A stretch of 53,245 nt of DNA from Bacteroidota bacterium (lineage in GTDB: Bacteria > Bacteroidota > Bacteroidia > NS11-12g > UBA955). Numbering within the stretch: position 1 is the first letter of the stretch; each line of letters starts with the position of its first letter. This document shows positions 1-9,668 of this stretch, piece by piece. The notes under the pieces are model-generated. The model had not been told where the DNA came from. It did no database searches and was given only the letters and a program-made list of their open reading frames with translations. Made by a program: the position numbers and the translations under genes. The stretch lies in NCBI GenBank assembly GCA_030830065.1, contig JAURNR010000049.1, positions 1 to 53,245 on the forward strand, read 5' to 3'.

Positions 1-2
1 CA

Positions 3-3000
3 TACAAAGACGCTCAAGAATTAGAAAGGATAGGGTTATTATTAAAATATGGGGCAGAAAAAACACAATACATTGATAGCATAAGGCGAAACATTAAGGG
101 TGAATATTTGCTCAATAAAATAATGCCATTAAGTTTAATAGATTTAAAATACAAAAAACTCAATCCTATTTTAGAACAATCACACCGTATTATTCTTACA
201 GAAGATTCAACGTTTGATCTTGATTTGGTTGGTTTTAATGATGATGTTTATATCGATAATTTATTGTTTGGCGTGAGCGTTCCTTTACAATGGCTAAGAA
301 CCGACTTCACACACATAGTACTTGACTCCAACTTGTATATAGGAAATATCAGTTCTGCTTCAGATTTAACTGAGCTTTATATGGTTTGTGGTGGAAAATC
401 TAATAGGGTTAATTGGAATGAACCAGTACCAATACCGGCCGAAGTAAGAAATGGAGTAGCCCTTGAAATAAAAATAGTAGTTCCTGAACTAGATGTGCGC
501 TCAGATTTTGTTGAAGCTACGTTGCCCGAAAGACAAGATTTCATCAGATTTACTTCAAAATTTCAACTGGGAGACTGGGTTTCAATGCAAACCCCGCCTA
601 ATTTATCTGACCCGAGTATAGAGTTACACCATTTTATTGATCCAGAACTAGGGCTTCCATATGCAGGTTTGTATACTATTCATTATGGAAAAGGAGATAT
701 GGGAAAAACTCGAACATGTTTGGAGAGACCTTTGATTTTAGTAGAAGGAATTGATTTCGGATATAAAGGATACCCACTGGGAAAGTTTGATAATAAATAT
801 GGAGAAAATGGATATGTTGATCTGTTAGAAGGTAAAAGTTGGCATGTTCCATCACAAAACTGGAAACAATGGGAGTCAATCGAAGATGCACCGGCAGTAA
901 TTCAAAGATTGCGCAATGAGGGTTTTGATGTGGTCTATGTTGATTTTTATGATGGTGCAGAGGATATGTCGGTCAATGCTGAGGTTTTGATTAATGTTCT
1001 TCAGGATCTTCAAGACCAACTTTGTGGTAGGGAAATGCACGTGGTGGGTGTGAGTATGGGAGGAGTTATTGCTGAAAGGGCTGTTAGACTCATGGAAAAC
1101 AGAAAAATCTCACACTGTATTACATCAATTACGGGTTTTGATGCACCTTTCCAGGGAGCAAACATTGCCTTAGGGCTTCAACATCTTGTTCGCTATTTGA
1201 AGAATTACTCTTCAGATGCTAAAGATTTATTTCATAGAGTTTTACGCAGACCTGCAACTCGCCAGCTATTGGCAAATCACGAATCTTCTAGCTATCTACA
1301 CAATAAAGCTCGTCAAAAGTGGTTGAGAGAAGATTCTCTATTCGGAAAATACCCAACGAAACCGTGGTTGTTCGCTGTTTCCAATGGAAGTTCAAATGGT
1401 AAGATGGCTAGAATGAAAATGAACAATTTAGCTGAAGTACAACCGGGTGGCTTTTTGGCAAGGTTACAATTAAGCTTTCCACTTTTTCTTGGCCTAACAA
1501 ACAACTATTTAGTTGATGTGTATGCTGAGAATTTTCACAACAAGTCAAAGGATGAATTTTACTCTGGTAGAATACATTTTTTGAAGAAATTCTATTCTCA
1601 TAAAGATAATTTATTGTGGGATCACGTAGCGGGGTCGTATGTTAAAAAGTTTGGTGTTTTTGAAGAATTAGGAAATTATAAATTACTAAAAACAAGTATT
1701 CTTTCAAGTCAAGATTGCTTTGTCCCAACAGTTAGTTCCTTGGATTTGAGCCACGATGAATATAATAAAAACACTCTTGCAGATGTTAGTTTTAAGGTGA
1801 ATCAAGTAGGAATTACTAATCAACTTACCAACGATATTAAAACGCCCTTTGATAGAATTTACACTCCTGCATCAAATCAACCACACGTGAAGCTAGATAG
1901 CAGCAAAGGAGGTAATATTGATTGGTTAATAAGTCAATTAAAATCAGTTTCTCATACTGAGTATGCAATGTCAAGAGAACAGGATTATAATTTTAGAGCA
2001 CCAAATATTCGGGTTATTCCATCGGTAGAAATGAGAGGTAATGGTACATTAGAAATTAATGGTGTTGGAGATTTTCCAAAGTTAACATCGGATGATTATA
2101 AAAAATTAAAACCCGTTGCCGAACGTAATTTCTTTGTAGGCGGATGTACAAATAGTGACATTTTTATTAAAGACTCTGCTCGTTTTTATATTGGTCAACA
2201 CAATCAGAAAACCACAGTTTACATAAGCTCATTGTCCAGTTTGTCTATCCAGGACGTGGGTAAAATAAACATTGTCAAAGGTGGCAATAAGTTAATTGTT
2301 CAAGCAGGCTCAGTGCTCGAAGTATCAGACAATTCAGAGCTCTACATAGGAAATGGTTCTCAACTTATTATAGAATCTGGCGCTACTCTCAAAATGGCAG
2401 GAGATAGTAAAGTTTATTTGGATGGTGATGCATCATTACTTCATATCAAAGGGCGCTTAGAGTTAGGTCCGGGTTATGTGTTTAAGCCAATGAAAAAGTA
2501 TTTAAACCAAATTGGGTTAGTTAAACTTACAAATGTTGGTTATGGATATGGGGATGCTCAAATTGTAGTAAAAGATAGCTGTGCAAGTTTTCAATTTTAC
2601 GGCAATGGACGCAATGGACATAGAAATATACAAATAGAGGGAAATATAGACCTAGACACCAACATAAGTAACATTGAAATTAGAAGAAGTTCGTTAGTTT
2701 TTGCTCCAACATCATGGTTGAATATAAATAATAACCTTCTCATGGATGAAGTTCTTTGTACAGCAGTGGAGTGGGCAAATAGTCCTTCGGGTTCAATCCA
2801 GTTTTTAGGTGATCAGTTGTTTGTCGAAGACGTTGAATTCTATTTTATGGATACTGCACTTTTGTTAAGTCCTGCTGACGGATCTAAATCGATATTTTTA
2901 AAGAGATTAAACTTCTATAATAACAATGTTGGATTATCTTCAAAAAACACAAGATTCTACCTGAAAGACAGCGATTTTGAGGATAATATTATTGGTTTAT

Positions 3001-3905
3001 CCGTATCCAATATTTGGAAAGAGTCAATGGTTCAAGGGTGTTATTTTACTAAGAATAGTACTGGGCTTCGTGCAGTTAATGCATCAGAACAAATGGGACG
3101 GTTAATTTTAGATGATAACTTATTCGAAGAAAATAGTGTTGGTGTACATTTTAAAAGAGTGTTAACAGGAATAAAATGTAATCAATTTAAAACCAACACA
3201 GTTGGGGTTTTAGCAAATGAATCGGTATTACATCTCGACAAAAAATACAACTGTAAAAGCGATGAGTTTAAAAGTGATTTCAACTGCGGATTCAACACGT
3301 TTGTCAACAATCGACAGAATGCTTTGCAGTTAAACAAAGCCGAAATGTTTTTGGATGGTGAGAATGCATTCTTTGTTAACCGCAAATTATATAACAACCA
3401 AAAGTATATTAAAGGTAGTATTCGCGTTATTGAAACAAAAGATTATTACGAAACACAAACAAAGAGAATTAAGCTTGGTGAGAACTTTTGGAGTCCAATT
3501 TCAAGCACTTTTAAAGAAGATTCTATAGGATTGAAGTTTATTAATCTTTCCAATGCATATAAGGTCAATTCTAATCTTAAATATTCGGCAAGTATAAAAA
3601 CCGAGTTTCCATTCGAAGCTTGTTATAAAGCAGATGACTACCGAAACTGGGATCAGTTTAAATGGACGGAGGAATCAATTGATCAACCAGAATTAGATCC
3701 GGAATTGGGTCCAATTGTTCAAGGGAATAAAATCAGAGTAAATGGTAATATTAGAAGTATCGATATATTTGATTTGAAGGGTTCATTATTACATCATTTA
3801 AGTAAAAAATCAATTTCACAAATCGAATTGCGCGAAGGGGTTTATATTGTTGTAATTAATAAAGGAACTGAGATTTGCTCATTTAAATTGGGTATTGGAA
3901 ACTAG
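3..3905 (+). CDS. Large secreted alpha/beta hydrolase (lipase/esterase-like) with beta-helix-like C-terminal region and T9SS type A sorting tail; 5' partial
   Basis: GVSMGG nucleophile elbow (1047-1064); beta-helix-like repetitive region; C-terminal tail IDIFDLKGSLLHHL...LREGVYIVVINKG typical of T9SS sorting domains. The frame is open upstream of the listed TTG start (108) to base 3 (YKDAQELERIGLLLKYGAEKTQYIDS...), so the true start lies outside the window. Confidence 0.75.
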   Translation, partial: YKDAQELERIGLLLKYGAEKTQYIDSIRRNIKGEYLLNKIMPLSLIDLKYKKLNPILEQSHRIILTEDSTFDLDLVGFNDDVYIDNLLFGVSVPLQWLRTDFTHIVLDSNLYIGNISSASDLTELYMVCGGKSNRVNWNEPVPIPAEVRNGVALEIKIVVPELDVRSDFVEATLPERQDFIRFTSKFQLGDWVSMQTPPNLSDPSIELHHFIDPELGLPYAGLYTIHYGKGDMGKTRTCLERPLILVEGIDFGYKGYPLGKFDNKYGENGYVDLLEGKSWHVPSQNWKQWESIEDAPAVIQRLRNEGFDVVYVDFYDGAEDMSVNAEVLINVLQDLQDQLCGREMHVVGVSMGGVIAERAVRLMENRKISHCITSITGFDAPFQGANIALGLQHLVRYLKNYSSDAKDLFHRVLRRPATRQLLANHESSSYLHNKARQKWLREDSLFGKYPTKPWLFAVSNGSSNGKMARMKMNNLAEVQPGGFLARLQLSFPLFLGLTNNYLVDVYAENFHNKSKDEFYSGRIHFLKKFYSHKDNLLWDHVAGSYVKKFGVFEELGNYKLLKTSILSSQDCFVPTVSSLDLSHDEYNKNTLADVSFKVNQVGITNQLTNDIKTPFDRIYTPASNQPHVKLDSSKGGNIDWLISQLKSVSHTEYAMSREQDYNFRAPNIRVIPSVEMRGNGTLEINGVGDFPKLTSDDYKKLKPVAERNFFVGGCTNSDIFIKDSARFYIGQHNQKTTVYISSLSSLSIQDVGKINIVKGGNKLIVQAGSVLEVSDNSELYIGNGSQLIIESGATLKMAGDSKVYLDGDASLLHIKGRLELGPGYVFKPMKKYLNQIGLVKLTNVGYGYGDAQIVVKDSCASFQFYGNGRNGHRNIQIEGNIDLDTNISNIEIRRSSLVFAPTSWLNINNNLLMDEVLCTAVEWANSPSGSIQFLGDQLFVEDVEFYFMDTALLLSPADGSKSIFLKRLNFYNNNVGLSSKNTRFYLKDSDFEDNIIGLSVSNIWKESMVQGCYFTKNSTGLRAVNASEQMGRLILDDNLFEENSVGVHFKRVLTGIKCNQFKTNTVGVLANESVLHLDKKYNCKSDEFKSDFNCGFNTFVNNRQNALQLNKAEMFLDGENAFFVNRKLYNNQKYIKGSIRVIETKDYYETQTKRIKLGENFWSPISSTFKEDSIGLKFINLSNAYKVNSNLKYSASIKTEFPFEACYKADDYRNWDQFKWTEESIDQPELDPELGPIVQGNKIRVNGNIRSIDIFDLKGSLLHHLSKKSISQIELREGVYIVVINKGTEICSFKLGIGN

Positions 3906-3934
3906 GGTTTCCATTGGAAATTCAAATACATAAG

Positions 3935-3956
3935 AGAGGGGTAACACCCTCTTTTT
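3935..3956 (+). terminator. Intrinsic terminator hairpin
   Basis: AGAGGG-gtaaca-CCCTCT followed by TTTT, 30 bp after the stop codon at 3905. Confidence 0.75.
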
Positions 3957-4021
3957 GTCAATGAAGTGGGTAATATAAACGACAGTATTAGGCGGGATTT
4001 AGTTAAATCTATTATTGAGCG

Positions 4022-4029
4022 TAATTTTG
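4022..4029 (+). promoter_or_regulatory. Bacteroidota -7 box (TAnnTTTG)
   Basis: TAATTTTG, 4 nt before the ATG at 4034. Confidence 0.55.
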
Positions 4030-4033
4030 AAGA

Positions 4034-5449
4034 ATGAAGTTAACCTTTTGGGGTGCAGCACAACAAGTTACGGGTAGTATGCATTTACTACAACTTGAAA
4101 GCGGACTTAATGTGCTGGTTGATTGTGGTCTCGATTATGAAAATCGTAAAGAATTTGAAGCAAATAATGCAAAATTTCCCTTTGATCCGGCGAGTATAGA
4201 TTTACTCATTTTAACACACGCACATATTGATCACTCTGGGAACATACCGAATTTAATAAAACAAGGGTTCGCAGGTAACATTATTTGTTCAGAGCCTACC
4301 CTTGAGCTTAGTGATTACCTCCTTCAAGATAGTTTGAACATCCAAATGATGGAGGTGAGAAAAAAGAGAAAGCATTACTTCAAAAAGAAGAAAACTAAAA
4401 AGGTAAATGGGTCTGCTCCTCAACCCCTGTATTCAAAAAAGCATATTATAGATTTTATTGATATGACTATTGCCCTGAAAGATGGTGAAGTGTTTGAAAG
4501 TGAACATGGTGAGCTACAAATTGAGTTAGTTCCAGCAGGGCATATTTTAGGGGCAATGAGTGCTCGTTTAACCATCAAAGAAAATGGAGAAACTAAGATT
4601 ATAGGGTTTACCGGCGATTTAGGAAATAGGCATTCTAAATTAGTTCCAGACCCTATACCCATGGAAGGGTTACATTATTTAGTTTCTGAGAGCACCTATG
4701 GAGGAAGAAAGCACCTCAATGACAGTAGAAATGCAGAAGAAATCCTATTAGAAGAAGTCGTTGATACCTGCGTGAATAGAGGCGGTAAACTCGTAATTCC
4801 AGCTTTCAGTGTGGGTAGAACACAAGCAATACTTTTTACTTTGAACCAGTTGTTTGCAAGTAAGAAGCTGCCAGAAATAAAAGTATTCACAGATAGTCCA
4901 TTGGCAATTAAGTCAACCAGAGTGTATCAACAGAATTTAGAATATCTCAATCAAGAAGCACACGAATTTCAACGCAAACATGGTTCACTGTTTGATTTTC
5001 CGCTATTGCATGTAGTTGAGGATGAGCGTGAAAGTGAGTATTTGAGTGTACTTCCAGAACCGTGTATTATTGTTTCAGCCGCAGGAATGGTTGAAGGTGG
5101 AAGAATTCAAATGCATGTTAGAAACAATATTGGGCATCCTGAAAATACAATATTAATAGCAGGTTTTTGTGCCGAAGGAACATTAGGAGACAGACTCCTT
5201 AGAGGCCAAGATTTTGTTGAAATTAACAGAAAAGAGCGACCAGTGAAAGCTAAAGTCAGCCGTATAGATGTCTTTAGTGCTCATCCAGACCATGGTCAAT
5301 TATTAGATTATTTTAGAGAGTCAAATACAGGCTTTTTGGACTCCTTGTTTTTGGTACATGGTGAAGCAGAACAAATGAAAAGTCTTGCCGATGACGTTAA
5401 GGATATAAATGTTATTATGCCCCAAAAAGGGGAGTCTTTTGAATTGTAA
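4034..5449 (+). CDS. MBL-fold metallo-hydrolase with beta-CASP/RNA-specificity domain (CPSF/RNase J-like)
   Basis: HAHIDHSGNIP metal-binding motif, GDLGN, SESTYGGR, DSPLA, SAAGMVEGGR, FSAHPDHGQL. Confidence 0.9.
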   Translation: MKLTFWGAAQQVTGSMHLLQLESGLNVLVDCGLDYENRKEFEANNAKFPFDPASIDLLILTHAHIDHSGNIPNLIKQGFAGNIICSEPTLELSDYLLQDSLNIQMMEVRKKRKHYFKKKKTKKVNGSAPQPLYSKKHIIDFIDMTIALKDGEVFESEHGELQIELVPAGHILGAMSARLTIKENGETKIIGFTGDLGNRHSKLVPDPIPMEGLHYLVSESTYGGRKHLNDSRNAEEILLEEVVDTCVNRGGKLVIPAFSVGRTQAILFTLNQLFASKKLPEIKVFTDSPLAIKSTRVYQQNLEYLNQEAHEFQRKHGSLFDFPLLHVVEDERESEYLSVLPEPCIIVSAAGMVEGGRIQMHVRNNIGHPENTILIAGFCAEGTLGDRLLRGQDFVEINRKERPVKAKVSRIDVFSAHPDHGQLLDYFRESNTGFLDSLFLVHGEAEQMKSLADDVKDINVIMPQKGESFEL

Positions 5450-5451
5450 AT

Positions 5452-6462
5452 ATGTGGTTTTTCATTGCTTTCACCTTTGCCGCTATATTGGTTAGAGGCT
5501 ATGTTCTTATAGCTTATCTAAGAAGGTGGAGGTTTGAAAAATTCAAACTAAGAAAAACACCCAGCAATATAAAAACCCTGGTTGTTGGTAATATACAAGT
5601 TGGGGGAACTGGAAAAACTCCGTTTGTAATGTTTTTATTGAATAACCTTCAGTTAAATATAGCTGTTTTATCCAGAGGTTATGGCAGAAAGTCAACAGGT
5701 TTTCAAAAGGTTACAAAGGAGTCGATAGCTACAGAAGTTGGGGATGAACCGCTAGAAATATTTAACAGCCACAATAAGCAGTCTGTTTATGTTTGCGAAG
5801 ACAGGCTTCAAGGAATTAGCAATATCGAAAAACAAGGGAAATACGACATGGTTTTACTAGATGACGGTTATCAGCATCTTCCTCTAAAGGCTCAAAAGAA
5901 TGTTATTTTAACACCATATGGTAGGTTGTTTACCGAGGAGTCATTTTCGTTACCAGTAGGCAGACTTAGAGAACTTCCAGGGCTTGCAGGAAAGTCTGAT
6001 ATTGTTGTAGTTACCAAATGTCCGCTGGATTTAAGACAATCTGAGGTACAAAAATTGGAAAACAGTTTACTGAAGTACACAAATGCGGTGTTTTTTGCAC
6101 ATTATTCTGTAGTTGGTCCAATTATTGGTCATAATGGTGAAAAATTTAATTCAAAAAGAGTAATTCTAGTTACAGGAATTGCGCCAACTTCCCTTGAAGT
6201 TAAAGGGGTGGAAGTGGTAAAGCATTTTAAATATGCCGATCATTTTCAATTTTCACAAAAACAGGTTAATAATTGGCTGGTTTTTTGCGAAAAGCATGAA
6301 ATTCAGGGGATAATATTTACACGTAAAGATAGGGTACGCATGTTGGCTGATGTAAATTTGTATAAACGATTAACCGATAGTTTAGAGGTCGGCGAGATAT
6401 TTACGGAAGTAGAAATTTTGTTCAACCAAACAGATAAATTGTTGTCGTTTATTAAAGAATAA
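5452..6462 (+). CDS. lpxK: Tetraacyldisaccharide 4'-kinase
   Basis: N-terminal membrane helix; VGNIQVGGTGKTPFV P-loop; LSRGYGRK; LLDDGYQH. Confidence 0.92.
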   Translation: MWFFIAFTFAAILVRGYVLIAYLRRWRFEKFKLRKTPSNIKTLVVGNIQVGGTGKTPFVMFLLNNLQLNIAVLSRGYGRKSTGFQKVTKESIATEVGDEPLEIFNSHNKQSVYVCEDRLQGISNIEKQGKYDMVLLDDGYQHLPLKAQKNVILTPYGRLFTEESFSLPVGRLRELPGLAGKSDIVVVTKCPLDLRQSEVQKLENSLLKYTNAVFFAHYSVVGPIIGHNGEKFNSKRVILVTGIAPTSLEVKGVEVVKHFKYADHFQFSQKQVNNWLVFCEKHEIQGIIFTRKDRVRMLADVNLYKRLTDSLEVGEIFTEVEILFNQTDKLLSFIKE

Positions 6463-6467
6463 TAATT

Positions 6468-6950
6468 ATGAAGCATTTATTGTATTCTATTGTCATGATT
6501 AGTTTGTTCTCTGGGTGTACAGTCTCCGAAAATATATATTATGAACAGTTTGAAGCTGTGAATCCCGAATCATGGGAATGGGAAGATGCGAAGAAGTTTG
6601 AATTTGAAGTAACGGATAGCACTCACTTATTTAATTTGTTTAGTGGTCTTCGAATAGATTCAGACTACCACTACAGTAATATTTGGTTGGTTTATATTTT
6701 ACGAGGGCCAGGTGATTACATGCGAAAGGGTCAATTTCAAATGGTGTTATCAGATAATTTTGGAAAATGGACAGGAGAAGGAGTATCAAACTTGATTTCT
6801 TATCGAACACCTTTTATCAAAAATCAGCAATTGAAGAAGGGTAGTTACACCCTGGAAATATACCAAAACATGCGAGACGAAAGTCTTGAGCATGTAAATA
6901 ATGTAGGTCTTCAAATTTTAAAAGGCCAACTTGTTTTAGCAAGCAATTAG
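6468..6950 (+). CDS. gldH: Gliding motility lipoprotein GldH
   Basis: Lipoprotein signal MKHLLYSIVMISLFSGC; HYSNIWLVYILRGP; GKWTGEGV; typical GldH length. Confidence 0.85.
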   Translation: MKHLLYSIVMISLFSGCTVSENIYYEQFEAVNPESWEWEDAKKFEFEVTDSTHLFNLFSGLRIDSDYHYSNIWLVYILRGPGDYMRKGQFQMVLSDNFGKWTGEGVSNLISYRTPFIKNQQLKKGSYTLEIYQNMRDESLEHVNNVGLQILKGQLVLASN

Positions 6951-6969
6951 ACAATAAGTCGTTGAGGGG

Positions 6970-8517
6970 ATGGTAGTGAAAGGATATGCATCGGCATTGC
7001 ATGGAGTAAATGCAATTACAATAACGGTAGAAGCTAACGCTACAAGTAGTGCAGAACTTGGTACTTTTATAATTGGTTTACCCGATGCTTCTGTAAAAGA
7101 AAGTATATTTAGATGTGATGCTGCAATTCGCAATAGTGGGTATGAACCATTAAGGCAGAAAGCAGTTATTAATTTAGCACCGGCGGACATTAGAAAGGAG
7201 GGTAGCGCATACGACCTACCGATTGCACTTTGTATGCTTGCTAGCAACTTTCAAGTTGCTCAAGAGCATTTATCTGAATATATCGTGATGGGTGAATTGG
7301 GCTTAGATGGATCGGTTTTACCCATTAAGGGAGCCTTGCCAATTGCTATTCAAGCAATGAAAGATAAATTTAAAGGTCTTATTCTTCCCATAAGTAATGC
7401 TAAAGAAGCAGCCATTGTAAAAGATATCGAAGTATACGGGGTTAATAATCTTCGCGAAGCATCTGAGTTTATTAATGGAACTCGCACTTTGCAGCGTGTT
7501 ATTTCAGATGCCAGGGGGGATTTTCAACTTGCCCTCAATGATTATGATGTTGATTTTTCCGATGTACAAGGACAGGACAATGTAAAAAGAGCAATGGAGA
7601 TTGCAGCAGCCGGAGGACATAATATTTTACTTTTTGGCCCCCCTGGTGCAGGTAAAACAATGTTAGCAAAGCGGTTACCAACTATAATGCCTCCAATGAA
7701 CCTTTATGAGGCATTAGAAACTACCAAAATACACTCTGTTGCTGGTAGATTGGGTACAGATGCGAGTTTAATGGCAGTTAGACCATTTCGTGCACCTCAT
7801 CACACGGTTTCTGATGTTGCTCTGGTTGGCGGTGGGTCTAACCCACAACCCGGAGAGATATCATTAGCTCATAATGGAGTTTTGTTTTTAGATGAAATGC
7901 CAGAGTTTAAACGTACTGTTTTGGAAGTACTACGACAACCTCTGGAAGAGAGAAAAATTACCATCTCCCGCTCCAGATGGTCTGTAGACTATCCTGCAAA
8001 CTTTATGCTAGTAGCTAGTATGAATCCTTGTCCGTGCGGCTATCATAACCACCCTACGAAAGATTGTAAATGTTTACCGGGATCAATTTCGAGATACATG
8101 AGTAAAATTTCAGGTCCACTTTTAGATAGAATGGATATTCATTTAGAAGTGATGCCTGTTTCTCACGAGGATCTTACCAACAACGACAAAAACGGTAAAG
8201 AAAGAAGTGAAGATATTAGAAACCGCGTAATTGCAGCAAGGGAAATACAAGCAAAACGTTATGAAGATTTGAAAGGTGTTCATTGCAATGCAATGGTTGC
8301 AGCAAATAAATATAATAATTGGTTTGATCTTCCTGTTGCGGGCCAGTTATTGCTAAAATCGGCTATGCAAAAGTTAAATTTGAGTGCTCGAGCGTATGAT
8401 AAAATATTGAAGCTTAGTCGAACTATTGCCGATTTGGCACAATCTGAAGCTATTCAAATCGAACACGTAGCTGAGGCCATACATTTTAGAAGTTTAGATA
8501 GAGAAGAAAGAATGTAG
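6970..8517 (+). CDS. comM: YifB/ComM family Mg chelatase-like AAA ATPase
   Basis: GLPDASVKES, Walker A GPPGAGKTMLAKRLP, FRAPHHTVSDVALVGGG, FLDEMPEF, NPCPCGY. Confidence 0.95.
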   Translation: MVVKGYASALHGVNAITITVEANATSSAELGTFIIGLPDASVKESIFRCDAAIRNSGYEPLRQKAVINLAPADIRKEGSAYDLPIALCMLASNFQVAQEHLSEYIVMGELGLDGSVLPIKGALPIAIQAMKDKFKGLILPISNAKEAAIVKDIEVYGVNNLREASEFINGTRTLQRVISDARGDFQLALNDYDVDFSDVQGQDNVKRAMEIAAAGGHNILLFGPPGAGKTMLAKRLPTIMPPMNLYEALETTKIHSVAGRLGTDASLMAVRPFRAPHHTVSDVALVGGGSNPQPGEISLAHNGVLFLDEMPEFKRTVLEVLRQPLEERKITISRSRWSVDYPANFMLVASMNPCPCGYHNHPTKDCKCLPGSISRYMSKISGPLLDRMDIHLEVMPVSHEDLTNNDKNGKERSEDIRNRVIAAREIQAKRYEDLKGVHCNAMVAANKYNNWFDLPVAGQLLLKSAMQKLNLSARAYDKILKLSRTIADLAQSEAIQIEHVAEAIHFRSLDREERM

Positions 8518-8519
8518 TT

Positions 8520-8903
8520 TTAATACATCAAGTGTATTTTTTCTTTATTTCTCCATTCGGCATCGTATTTACTCTCAGAGAAAAATATTATTAAATCTGC
8601 GTCGTATTTGCTATCAACAAAATAAACTAACTTCTTAGCGTCATACTTGCTATCGGTAAAAAACCAAATGCCTGTATTGTCTTTACAATCGTACTTGCTT
8701 TTAGCCTTAAAAACTATAAGATCTGCATCATATTTACTCTTAGTAACAAACACCTTCACATCCGCATCATATTTACTAGAAACAGAATACACGGTTTGAG
8801 CTTTTGAACATGAAAAAGCAAATAAAGTTGTTATAAATAATATATATTTCAAACTGGTCAAGGTTAAATTAACTTCCTTTGAAGCTAGGTTTTCTTTTTT
8901 CAT
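8520..8903 (-). CDS. SKYDAD-repeat protein resembling DUF6150/septknot family, with N-terminal signal sequence
   Basis: Six SKYD(A/C) units, DNTGIWFF centre and EWRNKEKIHLMY end; hydrophobic leader LKYILFITTLFAFSCSKAQ. Start codon uncertain (35-bp overlap with the upstream crotonase; an internal TTG is possible). Confidence 0.72.
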   Translation of the reverse strand: MKKENLASKEVNLTLTSLKYILFITTLFAFSCSKAQTVYSVSSKYDADVKVFVTKSKYDADLIVFKAKSKYDCKDNTGIWFFTDSKYDAKKLVYFVDSKYDADLIIFFSESKYDAEWRNKEKIHLMY

Positions 8904-9651
8904 TGAATGCTGCTACACCTTCCTTATAGTCGTCAGACTTACCAGCGATTTCTTGACAATATGCCTCATATTGTAACATTGTTTCTAAGTCAGAATATGC
9001 TGCTTTATTCAACATACTTTTTATCATTCCAATGGACTTGGTTGGTGCCGCAGCATAATAGTCAGCAACTTGATTGATGGTTTCATCTAACATTTCATCA
9101 GAACACACTCGGTTAATGAGCCCCCACTCTAGAGCTTGTTGAGCTGAAATTTTGGGTGCCATTGTGGCCATTTCAAATGCTCTTGCCGGACTAATGGCTT
9201 TTGGTAGGAAATAACTACTTCCACTGTCAGGTACCAACCCCACATTTACAAAAACTTCTATCAAGGATGACTTTTCATGCGCAACGATAAAGTCACAAGC
9301 TAGCGCTAAGCTTGCTCCCGCGCCGGCTGCTACTCCATTTAATCTGCAAATTATTGGTTTAGGTAACTCTCTCATTGCCTTGATTATTGGATTATATCGC
9401 TTGTATAAACTATCCGAGAGTGATCGGTTTTTTGAGTTTGCAATTGCTTTTAAATCTTGTCCGCTGCAAAATGCTTTTCCTGCCCCAGTCAGAACAACTA
9501 CTCGAACTTCGGCATCTTTTTTTATTGCTTTCCAAACAGACTGTAGTTCATAACTCTGTTCATCATTAAAGGCATTAAAAACATCAGGTCTGTTTAATGT
9601 AACATAAGCTACCGCACCTTTTTTCTCGTACAAAACACAAGTCAATTCCAT
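8869..9651 (-). CDS. Enoyl-CoA hydratase/isomerase (PaaG-like crotonase)
   Basis: GKAFCSGQDLKAIA and NGVAAGAGASLALACDFIVA oxyanion-hole motifs; PDSGSSYFLP. Confidence 0.9.
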   Translation of the reverse strand: MELTCVLYEKKGAVAYVTLNRPDVFNAFNDEQSYELQSVWKAIKKDAEVRVVVLTGAGKAFCSGQDLKAIANSKNRSLSDSLYKRYNPIIKAMRELPKPIICRLNGVAAGAGASLALACDFIVAHEKSSLIEVFVNVGLVPDSGSSYFLPKAISPARAFEMATMAPKISAQQALEWGLINRVCSDEMLDETINQVADYYAAAPTKSIGMIKSMLNKAAYSDLETMLQYEAYCQEIAGKSDDYKEGVAAFNEKRKPSFKGS

Positions 9652-9656
9652 AAAGC

Positions 9657-9664
9657 CAAAGGTA
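9657..9664 (-). promoter_or_regulatory. Bacteroidota -7 box (TAnnTTTG)
   Basis: Minus-strand TACCTTTG, 5 nt before the ATG at 9651. Confidence 0.55.
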
Positions 9665-9668
9665 CTAT

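Noticed and set aside
4034-5449. MBL/beta-CASP protein as part of a defence or toxin system
   Set aside because: The neighbours are lpxK, gldH and yifB; this is a common housekeeping-type family in Bacteroidota.
6970-8517. AAA ATPase as a magnesium chelatase subunit or phage-defence ATPase
   Set aside because: N-terminal Lon-like domain, central AAA and C-terminal domain match ordinary YifB/ComM.
8560-8777. Regularly spaced ~14-nt repeats resembling a small CRISPR or tandem DNA repeat array
   Set aside because: The repeats are in frame (39/48-nt periods) and encode the SKYDA units of one protein; there is no conserved long repeat with unique spacers.
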